From: Bacteroidota bacterium
GTDB taxonomy: Bacteria; Bacteroidota; Bacteroidia; Chitinophagales; Chitinophagaceae
Direction of reading: 5' to 3'
DNA: 64,000 nt
Assembly: GCA_018266455.1 (NCBI GenBank)
Contig: JAFEAJ010000041.1
Span: 1-64,000, forward strand
Shown: in pieces, positions 1 to 7,471 of the stretch
How the letters are laid out: every line of letters begins with the position of its first letter
How positions within the stretch are numbered: position 1 is the first letter of the stretch
The notes under the pieces: generated by a model
What the model saw: the letters and a program-made list of their open reading frames with translations, nothing else
Databases searched by the model: none
What the model was told of the DNA's origin: nothing
Made by a program: the position numbers and the translations under genes

Positions 1-6
1 TGTAGA

Positions 7-333
7 ATGAAACAGTGTAGCAGGCGTTCAAAAATCAGGTATGCATCAGCGTTAATTGCGCTGTTGCTGATCTCCGGTCTTTGTAAATCCCAAACCGCGG
101 ACGGCAATGCCGGTATCAACCAGGCGAACACTACGGTCCGCGGCTATTTTGACGCGGGCACTAACCTCATGTATGCTGTCGGGGCCATCCTCGGGCTTAT
201 CGGGGCAGTAAAAGTCTATCAAAAATGGAACCATGGCGACCATGATACAGGAAAGGTCGCCGCAGCATGGTTCGGCTCCTGTATATTTTTAGTCATCGTG
301 GCTACGGTGCTCAAATCTTTCTTTGGATTGTAA
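7..333 (+). CDS. traE: Conjugal transfer protein TraE (DUF4134 family)
   Basis: Small 108-residue membrane protein of the Bacteroides-type conjugation system. An N-terminal signal/membrane segment (about residues 11-28) is followed by two hydrophobic stretches around LMYAVGAILGLIGAVKVY and GSCIFLVIVATVLKSFF, separated by a short charged loop. The family (DUF4134) is the small VirB2-like inner-membrane component encoded just before TraF and TraG in CTnDOT-like elements. That order holds here, except that a lipoprotein gene is inserted between traE and traF. The stop codon is immediately followed by a palindromic GCCCCGCC element. The window starts only 6 bases upstream, so the ribosome binding site cannot be judged. 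Confidence 0.85.
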   Translation: MKQCSRRSKIRYASALIALLLISGLCKSQTADGNAGINQANTTVRGYFDAGTNLMYAVGAILGLIGAVKVYQKWNHGDHDTGKVAAAWFGSCIFLVIVATVLKSFFGL

Positions 334-391
334 GCCCCGCCTCATCCCTAACCCTCTCAGCCTCATCCCGACCTTCTCCTAAAGGAGAAGG
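334..391. repeat. GCCCC-led palindromic element, copy A
   Basis: Directly after the traE stop codon comes GCCCCGCC, then a C-rich stretch and a perfect 9-bp stem CCTTCTCCT/AGGAGAAGG (372-380 and 383-391) with a 2-nt AA centre. It resembles the REP-like palindromes at 1908, 2713, 2858 and 7400. A terminator is less likely because no T-run follows. It may act as an mRNA-stabilising or processing hairpin in the operon. Confidence 0.6.
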
Positions 392-542
392 AGATAAGAT
401 ATAAAAATGAAGTGATCATGATACAGTGCGCGTGGAAATTGTTTTTAAGGCCACCCTGATTTTATTCCAAAATGTAGAGCTTAAAAAACACTGCTGCAAA
501 AGCAGGATGGAATCCTATTGCCCAAATTTTCAACAATCAATC

Positions 543-1907
543 ATGAAAAAATATATCAGTCTAATCATCATTTCTGCCTTCGTATTTTCCTGTAAAAAAC
601 AGGACACGAGCGCGCCTGGACAACCCCAAAAATTCGACAGCCACTATTTATCTAACGTCAAAGCCTACCTGCAAATAAACCTGTCTTCTGCTGACTACAG
701 TGAAGTGGACACTGACAGGTTATCGCTGAGCAAACAAAACGGCGCCTGGTTTTTACGGATAGGCATCACCGGGAATGATATCGCCAGAGACTTTATCTTA
801 TTGCAGACAGACAGCAACGGAAATTGCCTGAACGGAAATTTTGTCCATCTGAGGCGGGACTCCGGCGACAGGTCATCTTTCAATGGCAAAATCTCTATTG
901 AGTCCCTCAGCCATGAAAATCCGGTCTACCGGAAAGTCACTGACGGTATCGCCCAAACGCTGAGCTGCGGCGAGAATGAAGAGTCGATCGATAAAATAGA
1001 AACAGATGCCTGTGATATCGTGCCTTCCTATGATTGCACCGGTTGCCTTCCTGAAGTAATCGTGATCGGTTATGTGACCAGCGGCAGCCCTGGCGGAGGA
1101 GGTGGCGGGATCAGCTTTAGCGATTATTTAAATCTTGCAGCGCTCGCAGGCGGCACCGGGTCAGGCGGGACTTATACGGGAAATTCATCGGGTGTCTACA
1201 GCCCTGTTAATCCTCCTTTGTATACAGGTGGCGGATCATCTGTGCCCCCGGCAAAGGTCAGCCCCGATGTCACCATCAATTATTCAACAGAGTATGCCAA
1301 ACCGGGTATCGATGTGAACGCTTTCATGAAATGTTTCTCCACTATCCCTGATGATGGAGCGACCTGTTCGGTAACCATTTTCACCGATCTTCCCGTCAAT
1401 GACGATCCTGAATATATCTTTAATATACTCACGGGCGCAACAGGCCATTGTTTTTTGCAGCTGACCAAAACAAACGGAACCCAATCGGTGACCCAGATCG
1501 TTGGGAAGACCACCTCAAAAGTAGTCGCCGTGCTGGGGTTCCCTGTACCTGGTAAAATTGTAGACAACAGCATCCACAAATACAATGCCTCGCTGACCAT
1601 GAATATCAGCCCTCAGCAATTGCAAACAGAGATCAACAGCATCACAGCTATCGGGAACAATCCCCGGTATGATATCTGGGAAAACAATTGTGTCGACTAT
1701 GCCGTGGGCATCTTAAATAAGATCAGGCCCTCAAACCCTCTGGAGGTCGTTAAGTTGTTAGACCCGATGAGCGGTGACCTGTATAACACTCCCCAGGGAT
1801 TATACATGGCGCTTGATCAGCTGAAACAGGCAAACGGAGCGGAAGCAAAAAATATAGTTACCGGTGTGGTGCAACGTGCGGGGACAAGCCACGGGGCATG
1901 TAATTAA
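543..1907 (+). CDS. Lipoprotein with permuted papain-like (NlpC/P60-type) C-terminal domain
   Basis: Predicted 454-residue lipoprotein. The start at 543 is preferred over an upstream frame-open ATG at 426 because it gives a lipoprotein signal peptide with lipobox VFSC (Cys17). The middle is Gly/Ser-rich and low in complexity (about residues 190-255). The C-terminal part has a GHC motif with His302 and an NNCVDYA motif with Cys383. His-before-Cys order with NNC is the arrangement of circularly permuted papain-like hydrolases and acyltransferases (YiiX/LRAT/PPPDE-like). I infer a cysteine hydrolase facing the periplasm or cell surface. It lies between traE and traF, where CTnDOT-like operons normally have nothing, so it is a cargo or accessory transfer gene. 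Peptidoglycan or lipid cleavage during mating is possible but not shown. Confidence 0.6.
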   Translation: MKKYISLIIISAFVFSCKKQDTSAPGQPQKFDSHYLSNVKAYLQINLSSADYSEVDTDRLSLSKQNGAWFLRIGITGNDIARDFILLQTDSNGNCLNGNFVHLRRDSGDRSSFNGKISIESLSHENPVYRKVTDGIAQTLSCGENEESIDKIETDACDIVPSYDCTGCLPEVIVIGYVTSGSPGGGGGGISFSDYLNLAALAGGTGSGGTYTGNSSGVYSPVNPPLYTGGGSSVPPAKVSPDVTINYSTEYAKPGIDVNAFMKCFSTIPDDGATCSVTIFTDLPVNDDPEYIFNILTGATGHCFLQLTKTNGTQSVTQIVGKTTSKVVAVLGFPVPGKIVDNSIHKYNASLTMNISPQQLQTEINSITAIGNNPRYDIWENNCVDYAVGILNKIRPSNPLEVVKLLDPMSGDLYNTPQGLYMALDQLKQANGAEAKNIVTGVVQRAGTSHGACN

Positions 1908-1938
1908 GCCCCGCCCAACCCTCTCCCCTGGGAGAGGG
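1908..1938. repeat. GCCCC-led palindromic element, copy B
   Basis: The lipoprotein stop TAA is immediately followed by GCCCCGCCC and then a perfect 9-bp stem CCCTCTCCC/GGGAGAGGG (1919-1927 and 1930-1938) with a 2-nt CT centre. The layout matches copy A: stop codon, GCCCCGCC, then the palindrome. Confidence 0.6.
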
Positions 1939-1966
1939 CCATTAAAAAACCGCATTACTAACGTCT

Positions 1967-2284
1967 ATGCATACCAGTATTTATAAAATAAACAAGAACA
2001 TCAACAAGCCCATTGAGTTCAAGGGCCTCAAGGCGCAGTACATATGGTGGCTGGGTGCTGCGGTGATCGGGCTGATGATCCTGTTTGCGATCATGTACAT
2101 CGCAGGCATCAATGCTTACCTATGTGTTGTTGTGATTTTAATGGCAGGTGGATTCTCCATTCATTTTATCTACCGGCTCAGTAATAAATATGGTGAGCAC
2201 GGCATGAAAAAAAAGATCGCTAAAAGAAGCATACCGAAAACAATCAGGATTTATAACCGGAAAATATTTTTCTTCGCACAATGA
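1967..2284 (+). CDS. traF: Conjugal transfer protein TraF (DUF4133 family)
   Basis: A 105-residue inner-membrane protein with two adjacent hydrophobic segments (about residues 26-46 and 50-70) and a basic C-terminal tail. This is the size and layout of the DUF4133/TraF family of Bacteroides conjugative transposons, a VirB3-like partner of the TraG ATPase. The N-terminal INKNINKPIEFKGLKAQYIWW segment is typical of the family. The stop codon overlaps the next gene's start in an ATGA, so the two are translationally coupled. Confidence 0.85.
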   Translation: MHTSIYKINKNINKPIEFKGLKAQYIWWLGAAVIGLMILFAIMYIAGINAYLCVVVILMAGGFSIHFIYRLSNKYGEHGMKKKIAKRSIPKTIRIYNRKIFFFAQ

Positions 2285-2748
2285 AAAATGAGATCACGAT
2301 AAGGCCGGCAAAGAACCATGACGCGCGGAAAATATTCAACTTCCTCTGTGAACTGGAAGAACAATTGTTCGACCAGCAGGAATTTGAGATCAATTACCGG
2401 CTCTGCCTGGCGGACATCAACAATATTTATCTCGTGGCAGCCGGTACAGATAATGTAGCCATCGGATATATCAGCTGTCATGGCCAGATACTCCTGCATC
2501 ATGGCGGGATGGTCTTTGAAGTGCAGGAACTCTTCGTGGAAAAACCATACCGCAACAAAGGAGTAGGCAGACAACTTTTGAAAGGGCTTGAGGGGTACCT
2601 GAACAAAAGAGCATACAAATCGCTCGAAGTCGCCGTGAACAAGCACAGGGCTTCCGCCAGAAAATTTTATATCAGCGAAGGGTTTGAAGAAACGCATGTG
2701 AAACTGGTCAGAGCCCCCCACCCCCCTAAAGGGGGAGAAGGAAAATAA
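2281..2748 (+). CDS. GNAT-family N-acetyltransferase embedded in the tra operon
   Basis: A 155-residue single-domain acetyltransferase. The acetyl-CoA binding motif A is visible as LFVEKPYRNKGVGRQLL (about residues 84-100, with R/N-x-G-x-G), followed by the motif B region LEVAVNKHRASARKFYISEGFEE, where a C-terminal Tyr and Phe are usual. It overlaps traF by 4 nt and precedes traG, so it is cotranscribed with the transfer genes although acetyltransferases are not part of the core machine. The last dozen codons and the stop are supplied by a palindromic repeat, so the native C terminus was probably replaced. The substrate is unknown. Confidence 0.8.
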   Translation: MKNEITIRPAKNHDARKIFNFLCELEEQLFDQQEFEINYRLCLADINNIYLVAAGTDNVAIGYISCHGQILLHHGGMVFEVQELFVEKPYRNKGVGRQLLKGLEGYLNKRAYKSLEVAVNKHRASARKFYISEGFEETHVKLVRAPHPPKGGEGK

Positions 2749-3002
2749 CCGATATAAGACAGAGTTTTTAATCAGTGAAGAAAGAATGGTGATGGAACGG
2801 AATTTAAAAGACATATTGCCTAAACTTGATGTCGGGAACGATATGATACTCTCGAAGGCCCCCCGGCCCCCTAAAGGGGGAGAAGGAAAATAACCCATAT
2901 AAGTCAGAGTTTTTAATCGGTGAAGAAAGAATAGTGATGGAACGGAAATTAGAAGACATATTGCCTATACTTGATGTCGGGAACGATATGATACTCTCGA
3001 AG
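2713..3002 (+). repeat. 145-bp tandem duplication covering the 5' end of traG
   Basis: Two consecutive units, 2713-2857 and 2858-3002, are each exactly 145 bp and differ at about nine positions by my count. Each unit starts with GCCCCCC and the palindrome CCCCCTaaAGGGGG (stems 2722-2727/2730-2735 and 2867-2872/2875-2880). It continues through the same ribosome-binding region (GAAGAAAGAAT) and encodes the first 22 residues of TraG. The first unit is cut off by the second unit's palindrome, while the second unit runs into intact traG. The palindromes are copies C and D of the family also seen at 334, 1908 and 7400. Confidence 0.9.
2792..2893 (+). pseudogene. Truncated copy of the traG 5' end (33-codon ORF)
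   Basis: The first tandem unit keeps a start codon and a ribosome-binding region like that of traG, and 22 codons nearly matching the start of TraG (DILPKLDVGNDMILSK against DILPILDVGNDMILSK). It then reads into the palindrome as APRPPKGGEGK and stops at 2893, 43 bases before the real traG start. It is most simply a duplication relic. Because its initiation signals are intact it could be translated as a leader peptide, although nothing in the sequence proves this. Confidence 0.7.
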
Positions 3003-5381
3003 CAAGGAGACATAACGATTGCTTTTGAAGCTTTTCTTCCTGAAATCTTCACACTGTCGAACGAAGAATACGAGCGCTTTCACCAGGCCTGGATAAAAGC
3101 CATCAAAATATTGCCGGTGCATTCCGTCTTTCACAAACAGGATTGGTTTACCCGGGCAAAACACGAAGCAGATTTTTCAACACAGGACACTAGTTTTCTA
3201 TCCCGCAATTCGGAAAGGTTTTTCAATGAGCGGCCTTACCTCGACCACCATTGCTATATTTTTCTCACGAAAAAACCGGCGGGCAGGAAATTGTCTTCTT
3301 CAGTCTTTTCAAATCTTTTGCGAAAATCGATTGTGCCAGATGAGACATTGGACGCACAGTTGTTACAGGAATTTTCAGGTGCGGCAGGACAATTCAGGCG
3401 AATCCTGGAAGACAGCGGCTTTATCAGCCTGCAGCAGATGAAAAACGATAAATTGATGAGCACAAAGGGCAAAGCAGGCATCATTGAGAAATATTGCTTC
3501 CTGCTCGAAGATGAAAAGCTAATCATAAAAGACATTTCGTTTGCGGAAGGCGTCCGGGTCGGAAATCAGTTTTGCCAGCTCTATACACTTAGCAACCCGG
3601 CAGACCTTCCTTCGCTTTGCGGCTCCCGCATCAACTATGATAAGTATTCTACAGACAAAACAAAATTCAGTGTCGGTTTTGCTTCCACGCTCGGGCAGTT
3701 GCTGCCCTGCAACCATATTTACAACCAGTACATCTTTACCGGTGATGCACAGAAAACCATAAAGCAGCTCGAGAGCAAAAGGCTAAGGCTGCAGTCGCTC
3801 TCTGCATATTCGAGGGAGAACGCAGTTGCCAAAGAAGCCGTGAACGATTTTTTGAACGAAGCGGTTGGCGACGGGAGACTGCCTGTCAAAGCGCATTTCA
3901 ATGTCCTTGCCTGGGCAGACGATAAAGAGCAATTAAAAGATTTAAGGAACCTGGTATCATCAGCCATCGCCCAGATGGATACGGCACCGAAGCACGAGCT
4001 GGACGGAGCGCCCCAAATCCACTGGGCAGGCATACCGGGGAACGAAGCGGACTTTCCGATGAACGATGCTTTCGACACGTTTGCGGAACAGGCCTGTTGT
4101 TTTCTAAATCTTGAATCGAATTACCGGTCATCGTTATCTCCTGTCGGTATACGTTTAGGTGACCGGCTAACGGGAAGGCCTATCCATGTCGATATATCTG
4201 ATGAACCGGTTAAAAAAGGGATCACTACGAACAGGAATAAATTTATTCTCGGCCCATCGGGGTCAGGCAAGAGTTTTTTCACCAACCACATGGTACGTTC
4301 CTATTATGAGCAGGGAACACATGTCGTTCTCGTCGATGTCGGGCATTCCTATAAAGGATTATGCGATATGGTGAAGGGATATTATTTCACTTACTCGGAA
4401 ACCAACCCGATAAAATTTAACCCTTTTTATATTGATGGCGTTTTGGACACCGAAAAAAAGGAATCGATCAAAACTTTGCTCCTTGCGCTCTGGAAAAGGG
4501 ACAATGAAAATTTTAACCGTTCGGAGTATGTCGCGCTGTCCAATGCATTGCAGCTATATTATGAGCGCAATAAAAAATTCCCATGTTTTGACTCTTTCTA
4601 TGAGTTCCTGAAAGACGATTTTGTACAAGTGCTGCAAAAAGATAATGTAAAAGATAAAGATTTCGATGTCTCTAATTTTCTTTACGTGGTGAGGCCTTAT
4701 TACAAAGGGGGAGAATTTGATTACCTGCTCAACGCAAAGGAAAATCTTGATCTGTTGAACCAACGCTTCATCGTCTTCGAGCTTGACAATATAAAAGACC
4801 ATCCGATCTTATTTCCGGTAGTGACCCTTATCATTATGGAAGTGTTCATCTCAAAAATGAGAAAGCTAAAAGGAATCCGTAAAATGATCCTTATCGAAGA
4901 AGCCTGGAAGGCAATTGCTAAAGAAGGGATGGCGGAGTACATTAAATATCTTTTTAAAACCGTCCGCAAATTTTTTGGAGAGGCAATCGTCGTCACACAG
5001 GAAGTCGAGGATATTATTTCTTCTCCCGTGGTGAAGCAGGCCATCATCAATAACAGCGACTGCAAAATCCTGCTCGACCAAAGCAAATACCAGAACAAAT
5101 TTGACCAGATCCAGGAATTGCTTGGCCTGACAGAAAAAGAAAAAGCACTGGTGCTCTCCATCAATAAGGCAAACGACGTGTCAAAAAAATACAAAGAGGT
5201 CTTTATCTCTCTCGGCGGCACGCTTTCCCGTGTGTACCGGACAGAAGTGTCAATGGAAGAATACCTGGCCTATACCACAGAAGAAACGGAAAAAATAAAA
5301 GTGCAGGAATATGCCAAACAATTTGGCGGCGATATCCGAAAAGGAATCACCGCAATGGTTGCAGCGATGCACGGGCCATAA
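2937..5381 (+). CDS. traG: Conjugation ATPase TraG (VirB4-like)
   Basis: About 814 residues, the usual size for the Bacteroidota TraG/VirB4 ATPase that powers assembly of the mating channel at the inner membrane. It has a family-specific N-terminal domain (about residues 1-400) and an AAA-like motor domain. Walker A GPSGSGKS is at residues 439-446. Walker B is in MILIEEAW (about 650-657), followed by VTQEVEDI and a late ILLDQSKYQNKFDQI motif typical of VirB4 proteins. GTG at 2934 directly precedes ATG 2937 in frame, and I chose the ATG. The 5' end is duplicated upstream. TraE and TraF precede it and three TraI-like genes follow, as expected for this operon. Confidence 0.93.
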   Translation: MERKLEDILPILDVGNDMILSKQGDITIAFEAFLPEIFTLSNEEYERFHQAWIKAIKILPVHSVFHKQDWFTRAKHEADFSTQDTSFLSRNSERFFNERPYLDHHCYIFLTKKPAGRKLSSSVFSNLLRKSIVPDETLDAQLLQEFSGAAGQFRRILEDSGFISLQQMKNDKLMSTKGKAGIIEKYCFLLEDEKLIIKDISFAEGVRVGNQFCQLYTLSNPADLPSLCGSRINYDKYSTDKTKFSVGFASTLGQLLPCNHIYNQYIFTGDAQKTIKQLESKRLRLQSLSAYSRENAVAKEAVNDFLNEAVGDGRLPVKAHFNVLAWADDKEQLKDLRNLVSSAIAQMDTAPKHELDGAPQIHWAGIPGNEADFPMNDAFDTFAEQACCFLNLESNYRSSLSPVGIRLGDRLTGRPIHVDISDEPVKKGITTNRNKFILGPSGSGKSFFTNHMVRSYYEQGTHVVLVDVGHSYKGLCDMVKGYYFTYSETNPIKFNPFYIDGVLDTEKKESIKTLLLALWKRDNENFNRSEYVALSNALQLYYERNKKFPCFDSFYEFLKDDFVQVLQKDNVKDKDFDVSNFLYVVRPYYKGGEFDYLLNAKENLDLLNQRFIVFELDNIKDHPILFPVVTLIIMEVFISKMRKLKGIRKMILIEEAWKAIAKEGMAEYIKYLFKTVRKFFGEAIVVTQEVEDIISSPVVKQAIINNSDCKILLDQSKYQNKFDQIQELLGLTEKEKALVLSINKANDVSKKYKEVFISLGGTLSRVYRTEVSMEEYLAYTTEETEKIKVQEYAKQFGGDIRKGITAMVAAMHGP

Positions 5382-5388
5382 ATAAAAA

Positions 5389-5419
5389 AGGTATTGTGGC
5401 CTGGTAGCCTGCAATACCT
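5389..5419 (+). other. Intra-operon hairpin between traG and the traI-like gene
   Basis: AGGTATTG (5389-5396) pairs with CAATACCT (5412-5419), and an inner GGC (5398-5400) pairs with GCC (5407-5409). This gives an interrupted 11-bp stem a few bases after the traG stop. No T-run follows, so it is unlikely to be a simple terminator. An mRNA processing or attenuation structure is possible. Confidence 0.45.
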
Positions 5420-5477
5420 CGTTAACCAAAACTTTACGAACTGCCGGACAAATCTAAATCCCCAAAAACAGAGACAA

Positions 5478-6173
5478 ATGAAAATACTATCCACAACCTG
5501 TGCATTAAGTGTAAAGAGGGCTGCATTATCACTTGCTATAATATTGTTTGCTTCAGTTGCAGAGGCGCAGATCCCCGTCATCAGTGTAATCACTACACTG
5601 GCTAAAAAAGTCATCAATGCAATTGACCTGGAGGTTGAGAACCTGCAGAACCAGACCGTAGAACTGCAGAACGTTCAAAAGGCCCTGGAGAACGCCATGT
5701 CGAAACTGCAGCTTGACGGCATTACGGATTGGGTGCAAAAGATCAAAGACCTGTATAGCGAATACTACCAGGAACTATCGCAGGTCAAACAAATCATCTC
5801 AGATTATGACAAAGTGAAAAGCATCACCCAATTGCAGGAACGGATCGTATGGGAATACCAATCAGCCTATGCGCTTTTCAAGCAGGACAAACATTTTACT
5901 TCGGGTGAGATGACCTATATGTACAATGTGTACTCGGGGATTATACATGAAAGCATAAAAAACCTGGAGCAGGCAACATTGGTGATCAGTCCGCTCGCGA
6001 CACAGATGACCGATGAGAGCAGGCTTAACATAATCAACACCGCTTTCACCGGCATGCAAAAAAACTACAATGACCTGAAAGCGTTCAATAGCCAGAACAT
6101 CCAATTGAGTTTGCAGCGCGCTGCTGATGCGAATGACCTGCAAACAGTCAAACAATTATATGGGTTGCCATGA
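5478..6173 (+). CDS. traI: Conjugal transfer protein TraI-like, exported coiled-coil protein (paralog 1)
   Basis: Predicted 231-residue periplasmic protein. ATG 5478 is preferred because it begins a clear signal peptide (ALSVKRAALSLAIILFASVAEAQ, cleavage near residue 31). The mature part is largely helical, with a coiled coil around residues 44-75 (heptad-like LENLQNQTVELQNVQKALENA). Position and length fit the TraI protein of Bacteroidota conjugative elements, often proposed to be VirB5-like. The C-terminal half is homologous to the next two genes (pattern YNVYSGI, then MTDESRL, then QRAADANDLQTVKQLYGLP). Its stop overlaps the next start by 4 nt. Confidence 0.75.
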   Translation: MKILSTTCALSVKRAALSLAIILFASVAEAQIPVISVITTLAKKVINAIDLEVENLQNQTVELQNVQKALENAMSKLQLDGITDWVQKIKDLYSEYYQELSQVKQIISDYDKVKSITQLQERIVWEYQSAYALFKQDKHFTSGEMTYMYNVYSGIIHESIKNLEQATLVISPLATQMTDESRLNIINTAFTGMQKNYNDLKAFNSQNIQLSLQRAADANDLQTVKQLYGLP

Positions 6174-6790
6174 AAAAAACAATTGTCATATTAGTCGCTA
6201 CTCTGTCGATTGGATTCGTGAAAGCGCAAGGCCTGAGCAATTTCTTTTCACAAAAGCAGGCCGATATCAAATATATGCTGGCGCAGATCGCGGAACTGCA
6301 AACTTATATCGGGCTGTTGCAGAAAGGTTATGGCATCGCACAGAAAGGATTAACCGTGATCGGTGATTTGAAAAAAGGGGAATTTGATCTGCACAGCGCA
6401 TTTTTTTCCTCCCTTGAAACCGTCAATCCTTCCATCGCCAAATATGCAAAGGTTGCGGGCATCATTTCTAACCAGGTTTCGATTATGAGTTCGTTCAAAA
6501 AAATATTACAGCTAAAAAATATGTCCGCATCCGAAATGAGCTACCTCCAAAGTGTTTATAACAACATGAGCGGAGCATGCGCTGAATCGCTGACTGATCT
6601 GATCAATATTATCACAGATAATACTTACCAGATGAAAGACAATGAGCGTATCACAAGGATTGACGCCATCTATGCCGATATGAAAGATAAATATGCCTTC
6701 ACCCAAAGTTTTGCAAGCGATGCCTCAGTACTTTCCGCTCAGCGTGGCAATGACTTACATGAAATTGAATTTTTAAAAAACCTGAACTAA
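6170..6790 (+). CDS. TraI-like exported helical protein (paralog 2)
   Basis: A 206-residue protein with a signal peptide (MKKTIVILVATLSIGFVKAQ). It shares its C-terminal half with the flanking genes: EMSYLQSVYNNM, then DNERITRIDAIYADMKDKYAF, then LSAQRGNDLHEIEFLKNL. Close relatives are often labelled as TerB tellurite resistance proteins in automatic annotation. The context (4-nt overlap with traI, between the VirB4 and VirB6 homologues) argues for a role in the mating apparatus, perhaps as a VirB5-like tip or periplasmic subunit. Functional differences among the three paralogs cannot be read from sequence. Confidence 0.65.
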   Translation: MKKTIVILVATLSIGFVKAQGLSNFFSQKQADIKYMLAQIAELQTYIGLLQKGYGIAQKGLTVIGDLKKGEFDLHSAFFSSLETVNPSIAKYAKVAGIISNQVSIMSSFKKILQLKNMSASEMSYLQSVYNNMSGACAESLTDLINIITDNTYQMKDNERITRIDAIYADMKDKYAFTQSFASDASVLSAQRGNDLHEIEFLKNLN

Positions 6791-6792
6791 AA

Positions 6793-7416
6793 ATGAAAAA
6801 GATAATTTTCGTTTTTGCAATATTATACTCTTTAAGTGCGAATGCGCAGAGCTATGAACTGGAGCGGCTGATACTTGATATTGAAAAGCTGGCACAGTTA
6901 AAAGATATTTTGAGCGATCTGTATAAAGGATACGAGATTTTAAATAATGGCTACAATACCATTAAAAATATCTCGGAGGGCAATTTCAGCCTGCACCAGG
7001 CATTTTTGGATGGCTTATTGATGGTAAGCCCTGCCATCAAAAATTATCAGCATGTGGCAGATATCATCGATTACCAGGCAAGGATCGTATCAGAATACAA
7101 ATCGGCTTTTAATGTGTTCCGGCAGGATAAACATTTCAATCCGGATGAGATCAGCTACTTAAGTAATGTATACAACAATCTGGTGAGCGGCGGCCTTGCG
7201 AATCTTTCTGATCTTTTGAATATACTAACGGATAAGGTCATGCGCATGTCGGATGATGAGCGCCTTCGTGCCATTGATGAGATATATGCAGACACCAAAG
7301 ACAAATATCTTTTCTTGAGGCAATTCAATAACGGTACAACAATACTTGCCGCACAAAGGGCAACTGAAGAAAACGATATAGGGACATTGAAAAGACTATA
7401 CCCCCTGGCCCCCTGA
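6793..7416 (+). CDS. TraI-like exported helical protein (paralog 3)
   Basis: A 207-residue protein with a signal peptide ending near SANAQ. It is closest to paralog 2 (DEISYLSNVYNNLVSGG, DDERLRAIDEIYADTKDKYLF, LAAQRATEENDIGTLKRLYPL), so the pair looks like a recent tandem duplication. It starts 2 bases after the paralog 2 stop, so translation is probably coupled. The last codons (CCC CTG GCC CCC TGA) belong to a GCCCC-type palindrome, which supplies the stop codon. Role inferred as for paralog 2. Confidence 0.65.
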   Translation: MKKIIFVFAILYSLSANAQSYELERLILDIEKLAQLKDILSDLYKGYEILNNGYNTIKNISEGNFSLHQAFLDGLLMVSPAIKNYQHVADIIDYQARIVSEYKSAFNVFRQDKHFNPDEISYLSNVYNNLVSGGLANLSDLLNILTDKVMRMSDDERLRAIDEIYADTKDKYLFLRQFNNGTTILAAQRATEENDIGTLKRLYPLAP

Positions 7417-7424
7417 AGGGGGAA
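7400..7424. repeat. GCCCC-type palindromic element, copy E
   Basis: ACCCCCTGGCC leads into CCCCCTgaAGGGGG (stems 7409-7414 and 7417-7422). The stop codon of the third TraI-like gene lies in the palindrome centre. Same design as the copies at 2713 and 2858. Confidence 0.6.
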
Positions 7425-7471
7425 GTAAATTTGAAATTTCAAATCTCGAATCATAAATTATAAGTGTGAAA

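Noticed and set aside
2251-2898. Long minus-strand ORF (215 codons)
   Set aside because: It overlaps the GNAT gene and the traG duplication on the opposite strand, reads through GC-rich palindromes and has no recognisable motif.
6170-7416. Reading the TraI paralogs as TerB tellurite-resistance proteins
   Set aside because: Overlap with traI, signal peptides and shared C-terminal pattern with the TraI-like gene fit the transfer apparatus better than tellurite resistance.
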